From the NCBI GenBank assembly GCA_036477795.1, contig JAZGDL010000413.1:1-8783 (forward strand): a stretch of DNA of 8,783 bases. The letters run 5' to 3'. Source of the stretch: JAZGDL01 sp036477795 (GTDB lineage Bacteria > Planctomycetota > Phycisphaerae > UBA1845). This document shows positions 1-4,386 of the stretch, piece after piece (position 1 is the first letter of the stretch; every line of letters begins with the position of its first letter). Below the pieces are notes generated by a model. That model ran no database searches and was not told the DNA's origin. It saw only the letters and a list, made by a program, of their open reading frames with translations. Made by a program: the position numbers and the translations under genes.

Positions 1-745
1 TGGTCCAGGTGCGGATGGTCCCGTCTTTCAGTTCGGTCACCCGCGTCGGTCCGTCCAGCGTGATTTCATCGAGGCCGTCCTGGCCGTGAAGCACCATGCA
101 GTGTTCAGAGCCGACCCTTTGAAGAACATGAGCCAGCGGCTCGGTAAGCGCGGCGTCGAAGACCCCGATGACCTGGCGCCTGGCCCCGGCCGGGTGCGTC
201 AACGGCCCCACGATATTGAAGATGCTGCGAACGCCGATCGCACGACGCGGCACTACCGCGTGCCGGGTGGCCTTGTGGTACATCGGTGCGAACAAAAAGC
301 CCATGCCGATCTCCTCGATCAACCTTGCCGTACGCTCGGGTGTCTCTTCGATTTCAACGCCCAGGGCCTCCAGCACCTCGGCGCTGCCGCAGCGACTGGA
401 GACCGACCGGTTGCCGTGCTTGGCCACCTTGCAGCCGGCGCCGGCGGCCACGAAGGCACTGACCGTAGAGATATTGAAGGTACCCGCTCCGTCTCCGCCG
501 GTGCCGCAGGTATCGATCAGCCCCTCCACCGCCACCGGGACCGGAATGACTTTAGCGCGCATGGCACGGACAAAGCCGGTGATCTCCTCGACCGTCTCGC
601 CTTTCATGCGCATCGCCACCAGAAGTGCCGCGATCTGGCATGGTTCCGCCTCGCCGTCCATGATCGACACGGCCACCTGGAACACATCCTCTTCAGCCAG
701 GTCCCGGCCTTCCACGATCTCGCGTATGGCTGTCTGAATCTTCAT
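1..745 (-). CDS. trpD: Anthranilate phosphoribosyltransferase, N-terminal 248 residues (3' end outside window)
   Basis: TrpD transfers the phosphoribosyl group of PRPP to anthranilate, the second committed step of tryptophan synthesis, in the cytoplasm. Reading the minus strand from the ATG at 745-743 gives an open frame to the window edge. It contains the family's glycine-rich PRPP-binding motif GTGGDGAGTFNIST at about residues 81-94 and the KHGNRSVSS motif at about 109-117, followed by a typical RRAIGVRSIFNIVGPLTHPA stretch. The family is usually about 340 residues, so roughly 90 C-terminal residues are missing because of the window, not a mutation. The start is supported by the N-terminal helix (MKIQTAIREIVEGRDL) and by its place just after an attenuator terminator; the ribosome-binding site is weak, and an in-frame TTG six codons upstream is a less likely alternative. 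There is no fused glutamine amidotransferase (TrpG) domain at the N terminus. Expression should be tryptophan-controlled through the upstream leader. Long plus-strand open frames over this region are antisense shadows. Confidence 0.96.
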   Translation of the reverse strand, partial: MKIQTAIREIVEGRDLAEEDVFQVAVSIMDGEAEPCQIAALLVAMRMKGETVEEITGFVRAMRAKVIPVPVAVEGLIDTCGTGGDGAGTFNISTVSAFVAAGAGCKVAKHGNRSVSSRCGSAEVLEALGVEIEETPERTARLIEEIGMGFLFAPMYHKATRHAVVPRRAIGVRSIFNIVGPLTHPAGARRQVIGVFDAALTEPLAHVLQRVGSEHCMVLHGQDGLDEITLDGPTRVTELKDGTIRTWT

Positions 746-774
746 GAGCTGGTACCGCCACAAGGTCCGTGCAC

Positions 775-804
775 AAAAAAACCCCGGCGCCATCGTCGGG
801 GTTT
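775..804 (-). terminator. Attenuator terminator hairpin before trpD
   Basis: On the minus strand AAACCCCG (804-797), a 10-nt loop and CGGGG (786-782) run straight into seven T residues (781-775). This is a textbook intrinsic terminator. It lies about 30 nt upstream of the trpD start and downstream of the Trp-rich leader ORF, so it is best read as the 3:4 terminator of a trp attenuator, not the end of an upstream gene. The bases of its 5' arm can alternatively join an antiterminator (see the attenuator entry). Confidence 0.85.
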
Positions 805-900
805 GGTTCGTCTCTTGGATCAGCAGTCTAACGATCAGAACATAGGCGAACCCCAACCACCGGCGTTGTCATAGCGCCACCACCAATAATGCCTGCCGGT
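797..900 (-). promoter_or_regulatory. trp attenuator: mutually exclusive RNA pairings
   Basis: Three competing pairings can be drawn by eye. Region 1 (ACCGGC, 900-895) is perfectly complementary to region 2 (GCCGGT, 864-859); the loop between them contains the three tandem Trp codons (885-877). Region 2 continues into GGTTCG (852-847), which pairs with CGAACC (810-805). That helix can extend with bulges through 853-860 into 804-798, the 5' arm of the terminator. A ribosome stalled on the Trp codons would cover region 1, free region 2 for the antiterminator and let RNA polymerase reach trpD. The fourth Trp codon (855-853) lies within region 2. No folding energies were computed. Confidence 0.75.
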
Positions 901-915
901 TGACGGGATTTGCAT
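835..915 (-). CDS. trpL: trp operon leader peptide, 26 residues with a WWW run
   Basis: This short minus-strand ORF (ATG 915-913, TGA 837-835) encodes a 26-residue peptide with the core HYWWWRY, three consecutive UGG codons at 885-877, and another UGG at 855-853. Four Trp in 26 residues is far above background, and the ORF sits between a promoter and a terminator immediately ahead of trpD. Its presumed job is to sense charged tRNA-Trp by ribosome stalling; the peptide itself probably has no function. An in-frame ATG at 933-931 would add six residues but lies inside the predicted -10 box, so the 915 start is preferred. That leaves a 5' UTR of only about ten nucleotides, so translation may be nearly leaderless. 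The nearest purine-rich bases (GAAG) abut the ATG and are too close to be a normal Shine-Dalgarno. Confidence 0.85.
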   Translation of the reverse strand: MQIPSTGRHYWWWRYDNAGGWGSPMF

Positions 916-928
916 CTTCACAATACGC

Positions 929-957
929 AGCATAACAGCCGCATCCCGCAATGTCAA
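929..957 (-). promoter_or_regulatory. Sigma-70-type promoter for trpL-trpD
   Basis: The minus strand has TTGACA (957-952, a perfect -35), a 17-bp spacer and TATGCT (934-929, four of six matches to the -10 consensus). The predicted start of transcription falls around 921-925, just ahead of the leader-peptide ATG. The spacing and the genes downstream make this convincing. Confidence 0.75.
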
Positions 958-1002
958 GCTGGTAACAGCGTTTCAACAAAAGTGCGAGGATTAGCTGCGG
1001 AC

Positions 1003-1075
1003 TGGGCCCGGAGGGATTCGAACCCACGACCAATCGATTATGAGTCGACTGCTCTAACCGCTGAGCTACAGGCCC
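1003..1075 (-). tRNA. tRNA with CAT anticodon, most likely tRNA-Ile2 (lysidine type)
   Basis: The minus strand folds into a 73-nt tRNA: acceptor GGGCCTG/CGGGCCC, D arm GCTC/GAGC, anticodon arm GTCGA-CTCATAA-TCGAT, 5-nt variable loop, T arm with TTCGAAT loop, discriminator A. CCA is not encoded. The anticodon CAT could mean initiator Met, elongator Met or Ile2. The GCGACTCATAATCG-like anticodon arm resembles ileX-type tRNAs, and the C4-G69 and C5-G68 acceptor pairs are those I recall being used by TilS to pick out tRNA-Ile2, so reading AUA after lysidine modification is favoured. The T stem has one T-T mismatch (positions 50/64). The gene is upstream of, and in the same direction as, the trp leader. 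Confidence 0.9.
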
Positions 1076-1316
1076 ACAGGCCCTTGGAATTCGACACCAG
1101 ATCCTCGTTCTTGGCAACTCCCTGGAAGGATTCCAGAAGCCGCTCGGAAACCGCCAACCGATTGTCGACGCGATGATCGGAGATGCCCCGGAGGTGATCG
1201 GATTGGTCGGCCCGCCGCCGACACGGTGTTCGTCGGGTGACTTTGCCCAGGTGCGGGCAATATTACCCAAAGAGCGGTTTTATGCCGGCGCAATCTGGCT
1301 ACCTGAATCGTTGTAA
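1065..1316 (+). pseudogene. Possible remnant of a protein gene (unrecognised)
   Basis: From 1065 to the TAA at 1314-1316 the plus strand stays open and reads like ordinary protein, with segments such as ILVLGNSLEGFQKPLG, IVDAMIGDAPEVIGLVGPPP and ERFYAGAIWLPESL. The composition is balanced and third positions look GC-rich. There is no ATG before 1173, which would leave only 47 residues and has no ribosome-binding site, and the 5' side runs into the oppositely oriented tRNA gene. I do not recognise a family. It may be the 3' end of a gene cut off by a rearrangement next to the tRNA, or a chance open frame. Confidence 0.3.
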
Positions 1317-1338
1317 CTATCGTCTATAAATGAAGATG

Positions 1339-1367
1339 TAGATAAGTAGCGCATTTTCTTGTATACT
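1339..1367 (+). promoter_or_regulatory. Candidate promoter for a small transcript
   Basis: TAGATA (1339-1344), a 17-bp spacer and TATACT (1362-1367, five of six matches to -10) lie in an AT-rich patch that stands out from the GC-rich surroundings. The -35 match is only moderate. Transcription would start near 1374 and could run to the terminator at about 1560. Confidence 0.35.
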
Positions 1368-1373
1368 CGGAAC

Positions 1374-1560
1374 GCGGTTTGCTGTCGTTGATTGAGGTGC
1401 TTGCTGGCTCATGGCCGTATGTGTTCGAGTGACGGCGGTCGTGGCGGACCACTGAGCGTCTGAACGCCGGCAGAAATGGACTGAATTCCGTCGTGGACGG
1501 GGCGCAGCGGATGGGTGCGAGAGAGGATTCTCGCACCAGCGGCCTTGCGGCCCGGTTTTT
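1374..1560 (+). ncRNA. Candidate structured small RNA (hypothetical)
   Basis: This stretch has no credible ORF but several local hairpins in series: GCCG/CGGC (1414-1417 with 1433-1436), GGTC/GACC (1437-1440 with 1447-1450), CCGTC/GACGG (1488-1492 with 1496-1500), the perfect 9-bp GGTGCGAGA/TCTCGCACC stem (1514-1522 with 1529-1537), then a terminator. With a possible promoter at 1339-1367 it has the layout of a stand-alone RNA of about 190 nt. I do not recognise it as 6S, SRP, RNase P or tmRNA. Short GC-rich stems occur by chance, so confidence is low. Confidence 0.3.
1514..1560 (+). terminator. Double hairpin with T-tract
   Basis: A perfect 9-bp stem (1514-1522 with 1529-1537, 6-nt loop GAGGAT) is followed by a second GC-rich stem (GGCC 1541-1544 with GGCC 1549-1552) and five T residues (1556-1560). 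The form is that of a plus-strand intrinsic terminator. It would separate any transcript starting upstream from the pilus promoter at 1624. Confidence 0.5.
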
Positions 1561-1623
1561 GACCCCTGGCGGCAATCTGGGTGGGCTTCTTGGGGGCTCC
1601 GCGGCACAGGCCCCGGAGCTCGC

Positions 1624-1652
1624 TTAACGCCGTTGCGGGAAGGACTTATAAT
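1624..1652 (+). promoter_or_regulatory. Sigma-70-type promoter for the Tad pilus genes
   Basis: TTAACG (1624-1629, four of six to -35), a 17-bp spacer and a perfect TATAAT (1647-1652) lie upstream of flp. The predicted start near 1659 leaves a 5' leader of about 200 nt before the flp ATG. A longer leader than translation needs suggests post-transcriptional control or a second promoter closer in; no good second promoter was seen. Confidence 0.55.
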
Positions 1653-1658
1653 GCCCGG

Positions 1659-1857
1659 TCGGTCCGGGTGGGCCCTTGCAAAAGAGTGGGCGCGGTGATA
1701 CGATTTGTTGGTGTGTCTGCCTTGGTTTTGCAGGCTCTCCTTTCCGCGGGTGTGATGTCGGGCCCTGCGCGGGAAGTACCGCGGCGGGTTGCGACTTATC
1801 TATAGCGGGATGCGAGCCCAAAGCGGCCGTCATCCCAAAGAGAAAGGAAATCTTACG
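1659..1857 (+). promoter_or_regulatory. Long 5' leader of flp
   Basis: About 200 nt separate the predicted transcription start from flp. It holds possible stems CCGCGG/CCGCGG (1744-1749 with 1779-1784) and GGGATG/CATCCC (1807-1812 with 1831-1836). The latter ends just before the purine-rich AAAGAGAAAGGAAA (1837-1850) that contains the flp ribosome-binding site. No known riboswitch class was recognised, and open frames here have unlikely compositions. Confidence 0.4.
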
Positions 1858-2043
1858 ATGAAAACGATTTTGGCGAGAACGAAAGAGTTTCTGAGAAGTG
1901 AAGATGGGCCTACGACCGTCGAATACGCGGTCATGCTGGCACTGATTATCGCGGTGGCCATCGGCACCATCGGTGTCCTTGGCACCAAGGTCAACGACGC
2001 TATGCAGAGTGTCGTCACTGGGATGGATGCCGCCGGCAGCTAG
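1858..2043 (+). CDS. flp: Flp-type major pilin prepilin, 61 residues
   Basis: Flp is the small subunit that polymerises into Tad (tight adherence) pili. The protein has a short basic leader (MKTILARTKEFLRSEDG), a cleavage site after Gly17, and mature residues PTTVEY that place Glu at +5 and Tyr at +6, the signature of Flp pilins. The hydrophobic assembly helix AVMLALIIAVAIGTIGVLG covers about residues 24-42, and a short hydrophilic tail follows, so length and layout match the family. Pro at +1 differs from the more usual small residue; I recall this G-P-T pattern from planctomycete Flp proteins. The start is fixed by AGGA (1845-1848), nine nucleotides upstream; longer starts would add an implausible extension. 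It is the first gene of the pilus cluster, and a strong hairpin directly follows. Processing would be done by the peptidase encoded next. Confidence 0.93.
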   Translation: MKTILARTKEFLRSEDGPTTVEYAVMLALIIAVAIGTIGVLGTKVNDAMQSVVTGMDAAGS

Positions 2044-2060
2044 ACGGTTATGATTTGACG

Positions 2061-2094
2061 GCGGCGGCTCCGCGTCGAACCGCGGAGCCGCCGC
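2061..2094 (+). terminator. 14-bp perfect hairpin after flp, probable partial terminator or 3' stabiliser
   Basis: GCGGCGGCTCCGCG (2061-2074), loop TCGAAC, and CGCGGAGCCGCCGC (2081-2094) form a perfect stem 17 nt past the flp stop. Only TTT follows eight nucleotides later, so it is not a classic intrinsic terminator. It could protect the flp mRNA 3' end or reduce read-through, giving more pilin than assembly proteins. Confidence 0.6.
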
Positions 2095-2206
2095 ATCACC
2101 TTTGACCTTCGTCTTCGATTCTTCCGGTCACTCCGCTCACGTTAGACGGCGCCAGGGGCGTGCCTGCAGATGACCGCGTGGCTGCGGGCTTTGGGGGACG
2201 ACAGAC

Positions 2207-2776
2207 ATGACCCCGATATTACCTGACAATTATTGGACGTTGGCAGTGCTGGTGGTTCCGGCTGCCACGGTGTACGCCTCGGTGATAGATTACCGCGAGC
2301 GGCGCGTGCCCAACTGGCTGAATGCCACGTTGGCAGCGTTCGGCATTGTCGCGCAGGCAAGCTATTTCGGAACCGAGGGCGTGAAGGCGGCGTTTCTGGG
2401 GATGCTGGTTGGCTTCGGGATGTTGATCGTGCCCTGGATGATGCACGGGATGGGTGCGGGAGACGTGAAACTGATGGCCGCAGTGGGGGCGTGGTTCGGC
2501 CCGTGGCTGACGTTGCTGGGCGGCGCCTTGGGGATTCTGATCGGGGGGGTCATTGCCGTGGTGATGATCCTGGTGACGGGCAAGGCGGGCCAAGCCAAGG
2601 CCAATCTCGGCGTCATCGTGGCTAAATGCTGTGATCGCACGACGGTGTTCAGTGAATTCGGGTCTACCAGGAGCTTCGGCTCGAAAACCACGCTGCTGCC
2701 CTATGGCATCCCGCTGACCATGGGATCGCTGGTGATATTGGGCACGCGGTATTTCGAATGGGCGGTGTTGTTATGA
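2207..2776 (+). CDS. tadV: Prepilin peptidase, A24 family (TadV/CpaA), 189 residues
   Basis: This inner-membrane aspartic protease removes the leader of Flp and probably of TadE-type pseudopilins. The two catalytic aspartates of the A24 family are visible: Asp28 in VIDYRERRVPNW and Asp86 in the GxGD motif GMGAGDVKL. Several hydrophobic segments follow (about residues 11-27, 40-54, 61-77, 99-122 and 168-188). At 189 residues it matches the short TadV/CpaA form, without the N-terminal methyltransferase domain of PilD. A purine-rich GGGGGA lies about eight nucleotides before the ATG. Its TGA overlaps the next ATG in an ATGA junction, implying translational coupling. Its position straight after flp, its presumed substrate, supports the call. 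Confidence 0.93.
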   Translation: MTPILPDNYWTLAVLVVPAATVYASVIDYRERRVPNWLNATLAAFGIVAQASYFGTEGVKAAFLGMLVGFGMLIVPWMMHGMGAGDVKLMAAVGAWFGPWLTLLGGALGILIGGVIAVVMILVTGKAGQAKANLGVIVAKCCDRTTVFSEFGSTRSFGSKTTLLPYGIPLTMGSLVILGTRYFEWAVLL

Positions 2777-3189
2777 TGCGTCACAACGTGCGGCGACGCA
2801 GCCATGAGCGCAGAGGAACGGCCATCGTCGAAATGGCGATCGTGACACCACTTCTAATGCTGTTGTTGCTGGGCATCATCGAGTTCGGTTATGTTCTGCT
2901 CATGCACAACCACATGATCAACGCCGCCCATCAGGGGGCGAAGAAAGGCATAACTTTGGTTGTGGCGGATGAAGAGAAGATGATCGATGCAGTTATGGAG
3001 TGGATAGCGAACGCGGATTTGGGCGGCCTGCTCACCAGGGAAGACGTCACGGCGACCGTTCAAGTCTTAGATTCGAACAACACGTCCGTCCAGGTGCAGG
3101 TGGTTCTGCCGTACGGCAGGGCGGCCATTTTCGGCAGGTTCCTGCCGGAGGGGTTTGACCTGGGTTCAACCTGCACGATGTTCAGATAG
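2773..3189 (+). CDS. tadE: TadE-like pseudopilin, 138 residues
   Basis: TadE-family proteins are minor pilin-like parts of the Tad machine. After a very basic N terminus (MMRHNVRRRSHERRG) comes TAIVEMAIVTPLLMLLLLGIIEF, matching the TadE signature: Gly15 followed by Glu at +5 and a hydrophobic helix, then Asn/Ala-rich NAAHQGAKKG. The Gly-to-Glu spacing suggests cleavage by the adjacent TadV after Gly15. The rest is a periplasmic domain of about 85 residues. The ATG at 2773 is chosen because it forms an ATGA overlap with the tadV stop; an in-frame ATG at 2758 would add five residues (MGGVV). No distinct Shine-Dalgarno is seen, consistent with coupling. A repeat array begins five bases after the stop. 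Confidence 0.9.
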   Translation: MMRHNVRRRSHERRGTAIVEMAIVTPLLMLLLLGIIEFGYVLLMHNHMINAAHQGAKKGITLVVADEEKMIDAVMEWIANADLGGLLTREDVTATVQVLDSNNTSVQVQVVLPYGRAAIFGRFLPEGFDLGSTCTMFR

Positions 3190-3193
3190 GACT

Positions 3194-3298
3194 GAAGGTT
3201 GAAGGTTGAAGGTTGAAGGTTGAAAGTTGAAGGTTGAAGGTTGAAGGTTGAAAGTTGAAGGTTGAAGGTTGAAAGTTGAAAGTTGAAGGTTGAAAGTC
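3194..3298 (+). repeat. Heptamer tandem repeat, 15 units of GAARGTT
   Basis: Fifteen consecutive 7-bp units run without gaps: GAAGGTT or GAAAGTT, with only the last (GAAAGTC) degenerate. The G/A alternation at the fourth base is the only variation inside the array. The minus strand reads as the low-complexity peptide FNLQPST repeated in three related phases, so ORF callers produce spurious proteins here. It fills most of the gap between tadE and cpaB. Confidence 0.97.
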
Positions 3299-3300
3299 GG

Positions 3301-3347
3301 TCCTTGGAACCTTGAACCTTGAACCTTCCAACCTTCAACCCTCAAAC
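3301..3347 (+). repeat. Opposed (inverted) copies of the heptamer, degenerate
   Basis: The segment contains CCTTGAACCTTGAACCTTCC followed by AACCTTCAACC, which are imperfect reverse-complement versions of the upstream GAAGGTT units. The transcript of 3194-3347 could therefore fold into a long imperfect hairpin between tadE and cpaB. Units here include CCTTGAA as well as CCTTCAA, so the arm has diverged. Confidence 0.75.
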
Positions 3348-3391
3348 AGACATTGAGCGGCTTTGATCGGCCGCCACATGGGACTCGAATC

Positions 3392-4381
3392 ATGAGAGTA
3401 TCGTTGTTGATTCCATTGATCGGCGGATTGGCGGCTGGTGTGTTTGCGGCGTATTCACTGTGGAGCGCGTCTCAAAAGGGCGGCGAGCCGGAGCGGCCGG
3501 TGACCAAGATACCGGTAGTGGTTGCCGAATCCGAAATCCCCTACGCCGCGCAGATCACCGAGGAGATGCTCACCACGGTGGAGTTTGTAGAGTTCAACCC
3601 GCTACAGCAGACGGCGGGTGAAACGAAAGCGGTGGTCGGTCGGGTGGCCGCCTCGAAGATCGTCAAAGGGGCACCGATCCTGAACAACATGCTGGCCCCC
3701 GAGGGGACCCTTCCCGGCGCCATGAATCAGATTCCTGTGGGCTATTGCCCGGTATCGGTGGTGGTGCCGCGGTACACCGTGCAGTATGTAGAGCCGGGTG
3801 ATCGCGTCGACGTTCTCTGGGCCAACAAGCCGCAAGGGAGAAGTGCAGGGCCGCGCCAGATGAAGCCGTTGTTCGACAAAGTGGAAGTGTTCTCAATCGG
3901 CGACAAGCGGTACGGTGCGGGCATGCCGGCTGACGACGGTTCCGGCGGCAATACAACGGGCAGTCGCCCACTACGGTCGGCGGGAACATCGGGCAGTGGG
4001 ACCGTTTCGGTCGATCTTCTGTTGTCCAGGAAAAAAGCCCAGCTCTTTGAGACCGCGAAGTTGAACGGTGAGATCCGGTTGATGCCCCGGGGCAAGGATG
4101 ACAATCTGCCGTTTGCCGCCGCGGACATGGACTTTGAGACGTTGTTCAATCTGCACAAAGATGAGGGAGAACAGGAACCGGTCGTCGAGCCGGTTCGCAA
4201 GAGGATCAAGGTGATTCATGGAGGCCGGCCCGAGAGTAGTGTGATGTTCGATCAGGAAGCATCAGAGCCGCAGGGCAGGAGTGCGGCATCGCCGCGCCGT
4301 AGCCCTGCGCGAGGCGCGATGTTGCGGTTCCTGGCCGAGCGTGCGAAGCTTGCCAATCAAGAACACAAGAATGGAGATTAA
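3392..4381 (+). CDS. cpaB: Flp pilus assembly protein CpaB/RcpC, 329 residues
   Basis: CpaB (RcpC) is an envelope protein thought to work with the outer-membrane part of the Tad secretion channel. It starts with an uncleaved membrane anchor (about residues 4-24, VSLLIPLIGGLAAGVFAAY). A SAF-like domain follows from about 40 (PVVVAESEIPYAAQITEEML), then the RcpC core with the diagnostic PGDRVDVLW at 135-143. A Gly/Ser-rich loop (about 177-205) interrupts the core before SVDLLLSRKKAQLFETAK. The last 70 or so residues (acidic, then Arg/Ser/Pro-rich) extend beyond the usual domain and look disordered. ATG 3392 is preferred because the membrane anchor begins right after it; a TTG at 3353 would add 13 residues. 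The Shine-Dalgarno is weak, so initiation after the upstream hairpin repeat may be inefficient. tadG follows after five bases. Confidence 0.9.
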   Translation: MRVSLLIPLIGGLAAGVFAAYSLWSASQKGGEPERPVTKIPVVVAESEIPYAAQITEEMLTTVEFVEFNPLQQTAGETKAVVGRVAASKIVKGAPILNNMLAPEGTLPGAMNQIPVGYCPVSVVVPRYTVQYVEPGDRVDVLWANKPQGRSAGPRQMKPLFDKVEVFSIGDKRYGAGMPADDGSGGNTTGSRPLRSAGTSGSGTVSVDLLLSRKKAQLFETAKLNGEIRLMPRGKDDNLPFAAADMDFETLFNLHKDEGEQEPVVEPVRKRIKVIHGGRPESSVMFDQEASEPQGRSAASPRRSPARGAMLRFLAERAKLANQEHKNGD

Positions 4382-4386
4382 ATGCC

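Noticed and set aside
86..874. Long plus-strand open frames (up to 262 codons) over the trpD region
   Set aside because: They are antisense to a clear TrpD reading frame, have His/Arg-rich unlikely compositions, and cross the attenuator.
1003..1075. Elongator or initiator tRNA-Met
   Set aside because: The CAT anticodon allows it, but the C4-G69/C5-G68 pairs and the anticodon arm fit tRNA-Ile2 better; not fully excluded.
869..1270. Minus-strand 133-codon frame
   Set aside because: It runs through the tRNA and the trp promoter and leader in another frame; composition is not protein-like.
1317..1607. Minus-strand 96-codon frame in the intergenic region
   Set aside because: No ribosome-binding site, low-complexity Arg/Ser/Thr composition, and it overlaps the hairpins and terminator on the other strand.
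1665..1680. Possible sigma-54 element (GG, 10 bp, GC with TTGCA)
   Set aside because: The -12 part fits but the -24 part is poor, and a better sigma-70 promoter overlaps just upstream.
1581..1805. Plus-strand 74-codon frame with a short hydrophobic run ahead of flp
   Set aside because: It spans the TATAAT promoter and lacks a ribosome-binding site; the hydrophobic run looks accidental.
3194..3347. CRISPR array
   Set aside because: The units are 7 bp and contiguous, with no spacers and no cas genes nearby.
3060..3393. Minus-strand proteins with FNLQPST repeats
   Set aside because: Products of translating the 7-bp tandem DNA repeat; found in several phases and with no start signal.
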